Source: JAAYJR01 sp964495655
GTDB lineage: Bacteria; Bacteroidota; Bacteroidia; Bacteroidales; Prolixibacteraceae
Reading direction: 5' to 3'
DNA length: 46,301 nt
Assembly (NCBI GenBank): GCA_964495655.1
Contig: CAZBWK010000017.1
Location: forward strand, 1-46,301
The position numbers were made by a program, and so were the translations under genes. Of the stretch, positions 33,777-42,720 are shown piece after piece. Under the pieces are notes generated by a model, which was not told where the DNA came from, made no database searches, and saw nothing but the letters and a program-made list of their open reading frames with translations. Numbering within the stretch: position 1 is the first letter of the stretch; each line of letters opens with the position of its first letter.

Positions 33777-35117
33777 ATGCAAAAGGATCAACTTTCGAGA
33801 AGGAGTTTTTTGGAACGGTCAGCAGTAGTTGGAGCTGCCGGCCTGGCAGGATTATCTGCACTCAGTTCCTGCGGCAGAAAAAAAATTGCAGTTGATTATG
33901 AATTTCCACCCCTGCTGGAGAGGGCGCCCGACGGCCAAAAGATCAGGGCCGGCCTGGTAGGGTGCGGCAACAGAGGGACAGGTGCAGCCCTGAACTTCTT
34001 ATCTGCCGGCAATGACCTTGAGCTGGTTGCGCTGGCTGATGTTTTTGAAGATAAGGTGTGGGATTGCCACAGTAAGTTAAAAGAGCAAAAGGTGGAAGTC
34101 CCGGAGAAAAACTGCTTTTGGGGTTTTGACAGCTATAAAGAGCTACTGGGACTTGATCTGGATGTGGTACTGCTGGCAACTCCTCCTCATTTCAGGCCTG
34201 AACATTTTGACGCCGCTATTCAGGCAAAGAAGAGTGTTTTTATGGAAAAGCCGGTAGCAGTGGACCCGGTCGGTGCCAGGCAAATAATGGCAACCTCAAA
34301 GAAAGCTGAGAGCATGGGACTGACAGTTGTGTGCGGGACCCAAAGGAGGCATCAGCATGATTATATTGAAACATACAGACAGGTGGCTTCCGGTGCAATT
34401 GGAGATATAACAGCTGCAAAAGCCTGGTGGTTGCAGACACATGTATGGTTTCGTACACGCGAGGAGGGCTGGAGCGATATGGAATATATGCTGCGCAACT
34501 GGAATAATTTCTGCTGGCTCTGCGGAGACCATTTTCTCGACACTCATGTGCATAATATCGATGTCGTAAACTGGTTTACAGGCAAACACCCTGAATCAGC
34601 CATAGGATTTGGAGGCAGGGTACGCAGGTTAACAGGCGATCAATACGATTTTTTCAGTGTGGATTTTGATTTTGGCGATGGTGTCTTTTCCCACAGCATG
34701 TCAAGGCAAATAGACGGGTGTGCTAACTCACTGGGGGAACTGGTTACCGGAACTGAAGGTTATACAAACTGCGTAAATACAATTTTTAATCATGATGGTA
34801 CGATTAAATGGCAGTATCAGTACCCTAAGACCCGTGACGGCAAATCGACCGGCATGCCAAAAATATCTCCCTACGTACAGGAGCATATAGATATGGTGAC
34901 AGCAATCAGGAGTCATAAGCCGGTAGTTGAGGCTGAGCGGACTGCCATTTCTAACCTTACTGCAATAATGGGGCGGACAGCTGCATATACAGGTCAGAAG
35001 GTAACCTGGGATGATATGATGAACTCTGCTGAACGGCTCGGTCCTTCTGAGTATGTTATGGGGCCGGTAGAAATGGAATTTCCGGTACCTTTGCCGGGAA
35101 TACAGCATAAAGAATAA
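33777..35117 (+). CDS. Tat-exported Gfo/Idh/MocA family oxidoreductase (lipoprotein)
   Basis: 446 residues. The N-terminus holds a Tat motif SRRSFL (7-12), a hydrophobic stretch and a lipobox before Cys32 (LSSC). It should therefore leave the cell folded with its NAD(P) and be lipid-anchored. The Rossmann loop is GCGNRG (62-67). The EKP motif follows at 157-159. The catalytic region GDHFLDTHVHNID (250-262) has several histidines. Family members oxidise or reduce sugars and inositols, or use NAD for glycoside cleavage. The substrate is not predictable here. It begins 12 bases after the cytochrome/SUMF1 gene, implying joint expression and possible electron exchange. Residues after Cys32 (GRKK) lack the acidic surface-export signal of Bacteroidota. 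Confidence 0.88.
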   Translation: MQKDQLSRRSFLERSAVVGAAGLAGLSALSSCGRKKIAVDYEFPPLLERAPDGQKIRAGLVGCGNRGTGAALNFLSAGNDLELVALADVFEDKVWDCHSKLKEQKVEVPEKNCFWGFDSYKELLGLDLDVVLLATPPHFRPEHFDAAIQAKKSVFMEKPVAVDPVGARQIMATSKKAESMGLTVVCGTQRRHQHDYIETYRQVASGAIGDITAAKAWWLQTHVWFRTREEGWSDMEYMLRNWNNFCWLCGDHFLDTHVHNIDVVNWFTGKHPESAIGFGGRVRRLTGDQYDFFSVDFDFGDGVFSHSMSRQIDGCANSLGELVTGTEGYTNCVNTIFNHDGTIKWQYQYPKTRDGKSTGMPKISPYVQEHIDMVTAIRSHKPVVEAERTAISNLTAIMGRTAAYTGQKVTWDDMMNSAERLGPSEYVMGPVEMEFPVPLPGIQHKE

Positions 35118-35128
35118 AAAGTATTATC

Positions 35129-36043
35129 ATGATCTCAATAGTCATTCCGTTATATAATGAGGAACAACTGGTTGAACGGCTGCTGGAAGAGCTCCGTACA
35201 GCCCTGGATAAAACAGACGGAAAGTATGAGGTGATATGTGTGAACGATGGAAGCAGTGATGACACTTTGCCTAAGCTTCTGAATATTAGAGAAGGGGATC
35301 CTGATTTAAAAATAATATCCCTGTCGAGGAATTTTGGACTGCAGGCAGCCCTTACAGCAGGAATTGAATATGCTTCAGGTGAATATGTGGTTATTATGGA
35401 TGGGGATTTTCAGGATCCTCCTGAACTGGTGCCTGTCCTGCTCGAAAAGATAAAATCCTCCGGCGCTGATATCGTTTCTGCAGTCAGGCAATCCAGAAAT
35501 GAAAAGTTTGCAAAAAAATTATATATCAATATCTTTCATCGAATCTTCGATAAGATAACGAAAGGACAACAGGTTGCGCAGACAGGTAATTTTTGTGTTT
35601 TGAACAGACTGGCACATCAGGCTATGCTGAAATTTACAGAAAGAAACCGCTATATTCCCGGTATCCGGAATTTCATCGGGTTTAAACATGAAAATATATA
35701 CTATGACCGTCCTGACCGTCCGGAGGGTGAGGCTAAAATGAGCAGGCAACAACTCTTTTCACTTGCCGCCGATGCGATATATTCATTTTCCAAATGGCCA
35801 ATAAGAGCCTGTCTCTACCTGGGAGTGATGGGAGTTATTTTCTTTTTTTGTGCAATTGTGTATGCAGTCGCTTCTAAATTTTTAGGCTTTGCGCCTATAG
35901 GATGGTCCTCTATGTTTTTAGCAATAAGTTTTTTTGGTTCGGTACAACTTACTTTTTTTGGATTAATAGGAGAATATATCTACAGGATCTTTAAAGAAGT
36001 GCAGGGCCGCCCTCTCTATTTTGTGAAGAAAATTTATGACTGA
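35129..36043 (+). CDS. Family 2 glycosyltransferase, dolichol/polyprenyl-phosphate sugar synthase-like (GtrB/DPM1 type)
   Basis: 304 residues. The GT-A domain begins ISIVIPLYNEEQLVERL; CVNDGSSDDT (about 37-46) and LSRNFGLQAALTAGI (65-79) follow, with the metal-binding DGD (91-93) in VIMDGDFQDPPEL. Two C-terminal membrane segments (about 225-250 and 265-290) are typical of GtrB. It should make a polyprenyl-phosphate-linked hexose on the cytoplasmic face. Its stop overlaps the next gene by 8 bases, and that gene encodes a transferase of the kind that uses such a donor. It lies 11 bases after the oxidoreductase gene. Confidence 0.9.
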   Translation: MISIVIPLYNEEQLVERLLEELRTALDKTDGKYEVICVNDGSSDDTLPKLLNIREGDPDLKIISLSRNFGLQAALTAGIEYASGEYVVIMDGDFQDPPELVPVLLEKIKSSGADIVSAVRQSRNEKFAKKLYINIFHRIFDKITKGQQVAQTGNFCVLNRLAHQAMLKFTERNRYIPGIRNFIGFKHENIYYDRPDRPEGEAKMSRQQLFSLAADAIYSFSKWPIRACLYLGVMGVIFFFCAIVYAVASKFLGFAPIGWSSMFLAISFFGSVQLTFFGLIGEYIYRIFKEVQGRPLYFVKKIYD

Positions 36044-37979
36044 ATCTGTAAAAATACTTCAACCAAAATTTTTTTTTATTAGCGTACTTATCTTATCCGG
36101 ACTGGCGTTAATGATGCTTGCCCCGCATGCAGCTGTGAATGTAGATGAGCAACTGCACTATCCTCATGCGAAGAAGGTTGTCAACTGGTATTATACGGCA
36201 GGCAGAGATACAAGCTGCCTGCATACCCCGAAAAGCAATTTGAAATATTACGGGCAGTCGGTTGATAATTTCACAGCCCTTTTTAACAGGGTTCTTACAG
36301 TTGACGATGAGTTTCTTGTGAGGCAATATACAGGTGCGTTTTTTTTCTGGGCACTGCTGCTTATTTCCGGTTTACTGGTCAGACGCCTTTCGGGTTCATG
36401 GATAGCCGGGGGTTTCACAATGCTTGCCCTTATTTTTATGCCAAGACTTTCAGGCCAGGCATTTGGAAACCTGAAGGATATTCCTTTTGCTGCCGGGTAC
36501 CTCGCAGGAATCTGGTTTATAATAAAATTTGTTGAAGAACTACCGCGTCCGGGCTGGAGAACATCAATATTCCTGGCGCTGGCAATAGCTTTTACAGTTT
36601 CGGTACGAAGCGGGGGTTTTATACTCTTCCCGTACCTGGCAACCGGAATTGTTTTTTATTTAGCATTTAATCCTGCTCTGTTGCTGAAAATTTTCGCAGA
36701 CAGGTCTCTTCTTTTATCTGTCGTCTTTAAAGGGTTAGTTATATTGACTACAGGTTATTTCGCAGGATTAGTCTTTTGGCCGTATGCATTAATGAATGTC
36801 TTCGTTAATCCTTATGAAAGCCTGCGTGTAATGGAGCACTATTCTGTAAGTATTAAACAGTTATTCGAAGGACAAATAGTCTGGAGCTCTGATTTACCAT
36901 GGTATTATCTTCCAAAATGGTTGTTAATATCTACACCGCTCTTCTTTTTGAGCGGGTTTTTAATTTTTGTATTGTTCTTTGTCAGGAATCTATACAGCAA
37001 AGGATTCACTGATAAAGCTTTTTTCGAAGGATTTGTATTCTTTTCTTTTGCATTTCCATTCATATATGTCATTGCTATAGGTTCAAATCTCTATAGCGGA
37101 GTGAGGCAGATGATTTTTATATTGCCTCCATTAGCTGTTTTATCTGTTCTGGGAATTTATAAATTTATAAGGTTTGTATATTCCCGTAATAAAAAATTAT
37201 CCTGGTTTTTTTCAGTAATATTTTTGGTATCAGCGGCATGGCCGCTGAAGCATCAGATCACTACATTTCCAGTTGATTATGTGTATTTTAACAGTTTGAC
37301 AGGCAGTAATAAAAAACATTGGGGGAATTATGAATATGATTACTATTTTCACGGCATAAAAGAACCCGCTGAGTATCTTATTGGTCTTGCCGGTGGAGAA
37401 AATATAACCGTTGCCATGAATTGTAACCTGTCTAATTATTTTGAAAAACATTCAAATATATGCTATAAGTATTCCAGGTATCTGGAGAGGAGTTCTGCAG
37501 ACTGGGATTATGGGATATTCGGACTGAATTATATCCATCCTCATATCCTGAAAAACGGCACATGGAAGAGTGAAGGAATCATAAAAGTCTTTTACCATCA
37601 AGGGAATCCGGTTTCTGTGTTAATAAAAAGAACCGAAAAATCAGATTTTTATGGGATTTCAGAAATAAAAAGCGGAAATTTGTCTGCAATTGCTATACTT
37701 GAAAAAGCTGTTAAGAAAGATACTAATAATGTTTGGTTATACGTTCATTTGGCAAAAGCCTGTTTGCAGGCAGGTGACAGTGACAAATTTCAGTATTATC
37801 TGGACCGGGGGAAAGAGATCCACCCTTATTATGAACCACTGTTTTTACTTGAAGCCAAAAAACTGTTTAATGAAGGTAAGTACCATGAATCGATGAGTAA
37901 GCTGGACAGATTGTTTGAGATCAATCCCAGGTATTTACCTGCAAAAATGTTGTTCGATGACTTAAAAAGCAAGCTATAA
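36036..37979 (+). CDS. Polytopic GT39/ArnT-like glycosyltransferase with C-terminal TPRs
   Basis: 647 residues. About 11 hydrophobic segments span residues 10-400. The first extracytoplasmic loop holds Asp37-Glu38 in NVDEQLHYPH, the acidic pair typical of PMT/ArnT-type GT-C enzymes. FGNLKDIPFAAGYLAG (about 145-160) matches another conserved loop of that class. A soluble region follows from about 405, and two to three TPR-like units lie near 545-645 (for example LYVHLAKACLQAGD). It presumably transfers a sugar from the lipid carrier made by the overlapping GT2 gene to an exported acceptor. The sugar and acceptor are unknown. Confidence 0.75.
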   Translation: MTESVKILQPKFFFISVLILSGLALMMLAPHAAVNVDEQLHYPHAKKVVNWYYTAGRDTSCLHTPKSNLKYYGQSVDNFTALFNRVLTVDDEFLVRQYTGAFFFWALLLISGLLVRRLSGSWIAGGFTMLALIFMPRLSGQAFGNLKDIPFAAGYLAGIWFIIKFVEELPRPGWRTSIFLALAIAFTVSVRSGGFILFPYLATGIVFYLAFNPALLLKIFADRSLLLSVVFKGLVILTTGYFAGLVFWPYALMNVFVNPYESLRVMEHYSVSIKQLFEGQIVWSSDLPWYYLPKWLLISTPLFFLSGFLIFVLFFVRNLYSKGFTDKAFFEGFVFFSFAFPFIYVIAIGSNLYSGVRQMIFILPPLAVLSVLGIYKFIRFVYSRNKKLSWFFSVIFLVSAAWPLKHQITTFPVDYVYFNSLTGSNKKHWGNYEYDYYFHGIKEPAEYLIGLAGGENITVAMNCNLSNYFEKHSNICYKYSRYLERSSADWDYGIFGLNYIHPHILKNGTWKSEGIIKVFYHQGNPVSVLIKRTEKSDFYGISEIKSGNLSAIAILEKAVKKDTNNVWLYVHLAKACLQAGDSDKFQYYLDRGKEIHPYYEPLFLLEAKKLFNEGKYHESMSKLDRLFEINPRYLPAKMLFDDLKSKL

Positions 37980-38060
37980 TAATTTTTAGCAATTTTTTTA
38001 GCAAAAGGTTTTTGTTTACTGGTAACCGGAGTAAAAATCTTTAATAAATTGTTTACAATT

Positions 38061-38077
38061 TGACCGCAAAGCGGTCA
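38061..38077 (+). promoter_or_regulatory. Hairpin in the leader of the 80-residue gene
   Basis: TGACCGC-AAA-GCGGTCA is a perfect 7-bp stem with a 3-base loop in the 156-bp gap before 38136. No T-run follows, so it is not a standard terminator. An in-frame 14-codon ORF (ATG 38079) starts right after it, perhaps by chance. Confidence 0.4.
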
Positions 38078-38135
38078 TATGAGTTCTCAAATTTTTAATT
38101 TGCTTATTTTTAATAAATTATAAAACTTTACATAC

Positions 38136-38378
38136 ATGAAAGTAATAAATAGAATTTTTGCAGTGATAGCTGGGATTTTAGGTTTTCCGTTTGTGATGGC
38201 TGCCCAGAATGAGGGCACCTATATTGATAATCTGGGAGTGCAGGATAGTTCATACATGGAGATCGACCTCCTCAACGAGGGACAGAGTTCAGGATCCGGG
38301 ACTGTAATAATAATTATTGCAGTTATTTTAGTTGTTTTGGCGGCAGTATACTTTTATATGAAAAAGAAGAAAAAGTAG
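38136..38378 (+). CDS. Small single-pass membrane protein, unknown function
   Basis: 80 residues. A signal peptide (about 1-23, ending MAAQ) is followed by an acidic, Ser/Gly-rich exported segment of about 30 residues (EIDLLNEGQSSGSG). A strongly hydrophobic helix (about 55-73, IIIIAVILVVLAAVYFY) follows, then the basic stop-transfer tail MKKKKK. The predicted topology is signal cleaved, N-terminus out, C-terminus in. No family is recognised. It lies 156 bases after the GT39-like gene on the same strand, with a hairpin between them, and it faces the convergent lptC. Confidence 0.65.
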   Translation: MKVINRIFAVIAGILGFPFVMAAQNEGTYIDNLGVQDSSYMEIDLLNEGQSSGSGTVIIIIAVILVVLAAVYFYMKKKKK

Positions 38379-38412
38379 AAGTATCATTTTTGAGGATTGC
38401 GACAACAAAAAA

Positions 38413-39075
38413 TTAATTATTCAGATCAACAGGCTCCTGCTTTTCGGCAGGAGTTGTTAAAGGATCATCAAAGGTATCTTTTTGTCTCGTTTCAGGTGTG
38501 ATATAAATTGTACCTCTTGGGTTTTTTATTCTCCAGTTCTCAAGTGACTGGTCTGATTGGAAACCTATACCGGTAATGATCTGATCGGTTCTGATTATTT
38601 TAACATACTCGTCGGTATATATTTTTTCAGTATTCTCTTCCCATATCAGATGTTCTGTTTTTAAGGTGTCACCTTTAATGTTGGTAGCAACTACGTTATT
38701 CTTTGCTTCCCACTTTTTTTCTTCGACAAACTGTTTGGCGTAACTTGCAGTGATACTTGAAATAACATTTTGATTATTATCATATTTAATCAGCTCTATT
38801 CCTTCAGGAAATTCAATATACGGTTTCCCTTCAGGTTCATATCTTAAAAGCAGGGGTGTTTTTAAAAAGAACCTGATTTTTCCGCTGTCTGTATAGAGCG
38901 TTTCAAAGTCCCTGGCTTCCACTACAGGCAAATTTTCATAGGAGTTAAAAGGCTTGATTTTTTCAATATTACTTTCACAGCCGTAAAAAAAGGCTGCAGT
39001 CACTGTAATAAGGACTGCAACCTTTTTTAGAAATATGTTATTTTTAAAATTAAAATCTGACTCTTGTTGATTCAT
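38413..39075 (-). CDS. lptC: LPS export protein LptC
   Basis: 220 residues. LptC links the LptB2FG transporter to LptA in the periplasmic LPS bridge. An N-terminal hydrophobic segment ends in YGC (about residue 33), giving a lipoprotein-like anchor common in Bacteroidota LptC. The beta-jellyroll features include FETLYTDSGKIRFFLKTP, YIEFPEGIELIKYD, ITASYAKQ and LKTEHLIWEENTEKIYTDEYVKI, then the GIGFQSDQSLENWRI ending. The start overlaps the TPR gene by 26 bases, so it is the last gene of the minus-strand nadB-lptC run. Confidence 0.9.
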   Translation of the reverse strand: MNQQESDFNFKNNIFLKKVAVLITVTAAFFYGCESNIEKIKPFNSYENLPVVEARDFETLYTDSGKIRFFLKTPLLLRYEPEGKPYIEFPEGIELIKYDNNQNVISSITASYAKQFVEEKKWEAKNNVVATNIKGDTLKTEHLIWEENTEKIYTDEYVKIIRTDQIITGIGFQSDQSLENWRIKNPRGTIYITPETRQKDTFDDPLTTPAEKQEPVDLNN

Positions 39076-40693
39076 TTATCCAGCCTCCCACTGTGTAGGT
39101 ATTGCCTTCCTGCATGCTGCGGAAGAAAGCCTCTTCTTTATTGGGAAAATATCTTCTGTATGTAGCAGCTTTCTGTGAAGCATCAACAGCACAATCCTGT
39201 CCGGCTCTTCTTGCTTTTTCAAAATAATCAACTGCTATCCAGAATACAGTGGATTTTTCGAAGGCATCCTGTCCGAATGAACGGCTTGCAGCTACATAGA
39301 TGTCACCTATCAGCATCAATGCCTGGCAATGTTCAGGATTTAATTCCACTGCTTTACGTGCAAATGTACGTGCTTCGGAGAGAGCATTTTCCTTAGCGAA
39401 AACTAGTGTGGCATATTCGTAATAGTAGTCAGCCAGTCTGCCTTTATCAGTTTCCTGGTCCATAGCCTCTTTATAATAATCTTTGGCTTTTTCTATATCA
39501 TTTCTTTTCAGGTATCTGCGTGCCATATTGAATGCAGCTTCGGCTGACGGGTCCAGTTCATACAATTTTTCAGTTGCCTGTGAAAACAGAGCTGTCTCTT
39601 CACAATTTGCTTTACCCAGTCGACGCAACATGCCTTTTATGAATTCTATATCATTATTGTTCTCATTAAACTGGGGGGTAAAGATATTGACAAGCGCTTC
39701 GCAGTCGGCCGCACCGGAAGATCCAAAAATATCTTCCACATATTGTTTAATATCCTGACAGCTTTGTACCAGCTCAGCATCTTCATTTTTTTCGATCAGG
39801 GCGTTCAGGACTTTATTTATATTGTCATAATTTTTTACAACAGTCTCCTTAGGAAGTTCGCCAAGCTTGAAAAGCGATCTGGTGGTTTGCATTAACAATA
39901 CAACCACAGGTAATTCAGTTTTTTCACCCTGCTCTTCGATAGATCTACTCAGCCAGTCATAACCTTTTTTGAGGGTGCTTTTCAAAGCTTCATCTTCAGG
40001 CGGGTTGTCTGTGTTGAGTTTATGTTTTAGCCATGCAGTTGCTTTCCTTCCAAGGACATATCCTGATTCACCGAAGTATTTTATACGCTTATCATATAAT
40101 TTCATCAGTTCATCAACATATTTATCCTTTTCCTGTGGCGTTGCCGCATTTTCAATAAAGGTTTCATACATGTTAGCGCCGTGGATATAAATATTAATTG
40201 TTGCCTTCGGATATTTTGTATACACTATATTCCAGTGAGGAAGAGCAGATTCGTAATTCTTTTGTTTGTAGAATTCATTATAGATCGAAAGCTCATTCAT
40301 GAAATCCCTGTCTTGTTCCCTTATAAGTTCTTCGGCCGATTTAAGGATCACATCTCCTGACTGTGTAACTTCTTCTTCAGCATCATCAGAAGGCATATCA
40401 CCGTCGAAGGCAAAATCGAATACATCCCCGGTTTGACCGGAGATGTCAAGCCTCTTTGATTCTGTAATATAAGTGAATTTTATCCATTTTGAATTACTAT
40501 TTGCCTCCACTTCATATTTACCATCGAAACTGGTCATCATAGTGCCGCCGCGGTGAACTTCTACGGTAATGCCGGCAGCCGGTTGGCCTTCCCGGTAAAC
40601 AGTGCCTTTAATAACTCTTTGTGCGAACACTCCGGTTACTGTAAGAACAGTGAATGCAGCAATTAAAAAAGTTATGCGAAAAATAGCCTTCAT
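39050..40693 (-). CDS. Exported TPR protein with N-terminal carboxypeptidase-regulatory-like domain
   Basis: About 547 residues from the start at 40693 (MKAIFRITFL), which gives a clean signal peptide ending FAQ. An in-frame ATG nine codons earlier (40720) would overlap the upstream gene. After the signal comes a short beta domain (VIKGTVYREGQPAAGITVEV, about residues 20-90) of the CarboxypepD_reg type, then a Met/Asp/Glu-rich linker. The rest is helical with TPR-like repeats (for example EAAFNMARRYLKRNDIEKAK and ALMLIGDIYVAASRSFG). It probably acts as a periplasmic scaffold. The position between the outer membrane protein and lptC is recurrent in Bacteroidota and hints at an envelope role. 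No enzyme motif is visible. Confidence 0.8.
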   Translation of the reverse strand: MKAIFRITFLIAAFTVLTVTGVFAQRVIKGTVYREGQPAAGITVEVHRGGTMMTSFDGKYEVEANSNSKWIKFTYITESKRLDISGQTGDVFDFAFDGDMPSDDAEEEVTQSGDVILKSAEELIREQDRDFMNELSIYNEFYKQKNYESALPHWNIVYTKYPKATINIYIHGANMYETFIENAATPQEKDKYVDELMKLYDKRIKYFGESGYVLGRKATAWLKHKLNTDNPPEDEALKSTLKKGYDWLSRSIEEQGEKTELPVVVLLMQTTRSLFKLGELPKETVVKNYDNINKVLNALIEKNEDAELVQSCQDIKQYVEDIFGSSGAADCEALVNIFTPQFNENNNDIEFIKGMLRRLGKANCEETALFSQATEKLYELDPSAEAAFNMARRYLKRNDIEKAKDYYKEAMDQETDKGRLADYYYEYATLVFAKENALSEARTFARKAVELNPEHCQALMLIGDIYVAASRSFGQDAFEKSTVFWIAVDYFEKARRAGQDCAVDASQKAATYRRYFPNKEEAFFRSMQEGNTYTVGGWINESTRVRF

Positions 40694-40712
40694 AGTTTTA
40701 TTTTTTAAAATA

Positions 40713-41993
40713 TTAATCAAATTTTCTTTTTATAAACCACAAATCATACAGGTTAACGCTTAAATTCAATTTAGCATAGTTCTCAATAACCAGGTTATTT
40801 GCCTTTGTTCCTCTTCTGCCAATTTCGGCAGCTACATTGATTGTTGAATTAGAACGGTATACTGGTAAACCTACCCCAAAAGTTATGCCAAAATCATTAA
40901 TTTGCTGATTATCAAATTTAAGATATGATTTTTCAAATCTCAATCCGGCGCGGTATGCAATCCTGTTCAGGTAACTTCTTATAGAAAAACGGTCAGGGAT
41001 CCATTCTGCACCGACTGCAAATTTATTTAAATCTGTCAAATTGGGATATTTTGAATCAAAAAAAATTGCCTTCGACCATGACTGATGATAGAAATCTGCA
41101 TTGATCTCTAATGAGTTTGTTTTAACGTAAGAGATACCTGCTCCCAGGGTAAAAGGGAATTCTATTGTTGATTTTTCTTTACTTTGAAAATTCAGGGTGT
41201 CAAGATCCGAAGAGTTTGATGATTGTATATTCTTTTGTGTCAGGTCTGAGTAGAATGCGGTGTATGTTGGTTTATTTTCCACTACTGCCCCGATAATAAT
41301 TTTCTGATCATTTTGCAATGGCAATGCCGCCTGCAAACCGAAAGACAATCCGAAATCGCGCAGTCTTATCTTCTCATATTTTTGCATATTATAAAAGTCT
41401 GATGAACTCAGAAAATATATTTCAGAATTTCTGTTCAGTGTCCCAAACAGATAATTCAGGTTGACACCGGCTGATATATTTTCAATTGGTTCTATTGCCA
41501 CTCCGAGAAAGGCTTTAGACAGTGAACCCACTCCAAAATAACTGTGTAAAACATTTCCTGTGTTTTCACCACTCTCATTTACCTTTACGTCATACCCCAC
41601 ATCCGAAAAGGGTGTGAGCCCCAGGCTGGTTGCCATCCAGTCATTTATCCGGAAATTCATTGCAAAATATCTGAAGTTGATATCATTTGCATTCATATGT
41701 GTAATATCATTACTATACCTGGCAAACTTTCCGGTAATGCCGAACTCAAACATAAAACCTAAAGAATCAACTGCAGTATAGGAAGCAGGGTTTGAAAGGT
41801 TGATCTGCCTGTTATACCTGCTGGCTATTGATGCTCCTCCCATTGCATAGGTACGTCCGAACGAGTATGGCTGTAAATCACCAATGCCAAACCTTGAGTA
41901 AGGTGAGGTTGTGTTATTATTGAATTGTGCAAATAAAAACACCGGAGTCAGAATCGCCAATGCAAGTAAATAAAAGCTTTTAAATCTCCCCAT
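40713..41993 (-). CDS. Outer membrane beta-barrel protein (OmpP1/FadL-like)
   Basis: 426 residues. A signal peptide (about 1-22, ending LFAQ) is followed by SPYSRFGIGDLQPYSFGRTYAMGGASIA, typical of the Bacteroidota FadL/OmpP1-like group. NPASYTAVD (about 68-76) comes next. The rest is alternating amphipathic strands with many aromatic residues, ending in a strand-like LYDLWFIKRKF. It presumably forms a pore for small hydrophobic or other solutes in the outer membrane; the cargo is unknown. It overlaps coaX by 14 bases and precedes the TPR gene. Confidence 0.8.
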   Translation of the reverse strand: MGRFKSFYLLALAILTPVFLFAQFNNNTTSPYSRFGIGDLQPYSFGRTYAMGGASIASRYNRQINLSNPASYTAVDSLGFMFEFGITGKFARYSNDITHMNANDINFRYFAMNFRINDWMATSLGLTPFSDVGYDVKVNESGENTGNVLHSYFGVGSLSKAFLGVAIEPIENISAGVNLNYLFGTLNRNSEIYFLSSSDFYNMQKYEKIRLRDFGLSFGLQAALPLQNDQKIIIGAVVENKPTYTAFYSDLTQKNIQSSNSSDLDTLNFQSKEKSTIEFPFTLGAGISYVKTNSLEINADFYHQSWSKAIFFDSKYPNLTDLNKFAVGAEWIPDRFSIRSYLNRIAYRAGLRFEKSYLKFDNQQINDFGITFGVGLPVYRSNSTINVAAEIGRRGTKANNLVIENYAKLNLSVNLYDLWFIKRKFD

Positions 41994-42720
41994 TATATAC
42001 TAATATGCGGTTTAGTCCTAAGACTGTTAAATTAAAATTTACAAAGAAAGAATTTTTTAATTTGTTATCAAAAAAATTAGCATCACCTCCTGTAATAAAT
42101 ACTTTTAAATTTGTATAAAATTCCTTAAACATATCTATGGTTTTATCAGTTTCATAAATTATTCCCAGCTGGACACCTGTAAGTATTGATTCATCGGTTG
42201 TACTGCCAAATAATTTGTCAATTTCCCCTTTTTTTAATTCCGGCAGCCTAGCAGTAAAACGATGAAGCGCTTTGAATCGCATATCCAGTCCCGGTGAAAT
42301 TTTTCCCCCAAGATATTGATTTTTTTCATTGATAAAATCATAAGTTATCGCAGTTCCTGCATCGACAATAAGGGTATTTGAGCCGGGAAAGAGGCAGAAT
42401 GCGCCTACAGCAGCCGCAAGCCTGTCATTTCCAAGTGTCTTTTTTGACTGGTAACAATTTTCAATCGGGATCGGTGTATTATAGTCAAGCTGCATAAAGG
42501 TGTCGAAATTTTGTTTCAGGAACAGCTCTGTTTCAGGCTCGAAATTTTTAACTGATGAAACGATAGCTCTGTTCAGGGAGGTATGCTTTTGTTTGAGTTC
42601 GCCAATATACTGAATATTAACATCCTTTACACAAGATACACTTATCAGTTCCTGATTGTTAAAGATTGCGATCTTAGAAAATGTATTTCCGATATCGATT
42701 ACCAGGTTCATATCAGTCAA
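41980..42720 (-). CDS. coaX: Type III pantothenate kinase
   Basis: 246 residues. It phosphorylates pantothenate with ATP, the first step of CoA synthesis. The ASKHA phosphate loop LVIDIGNTFSKIAIF is at the N-terminus. LGNDRLAAAVGA and TLIVDAGTAITYDF (about 105-130) follow, then LGGKISPGLDMRFKALH and VFITGGDA near the C-terminus. These match CoaX rather than CoaA. It overlaps nadC by 8 bases upstream, within the nadB-nadC-coaX group of cofactor genes. Confidence 0.94.
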   Translation of the reverse strand: MTDMNLVIDIGNTFSKIAIFNNQELISVSCVKDVNIQYIGELKQKHTSLNRAIVSSVKNFEPETELFLKQNFDTFMQLDYNTPIPIENCYQSKKTLGNDRLAAAVGAFCLFPGSNTLIVDAGTAITYDFINEKNQYLGGKISPGLDMRFKALHRFTARLPELKKGEIDKLFGSTTDESILTGVQLGIIYETDKTIDMFKEFYTNLKVFITGGDANFFDNKLKNSFFVNFNLTVLGLNRILVYNGEI

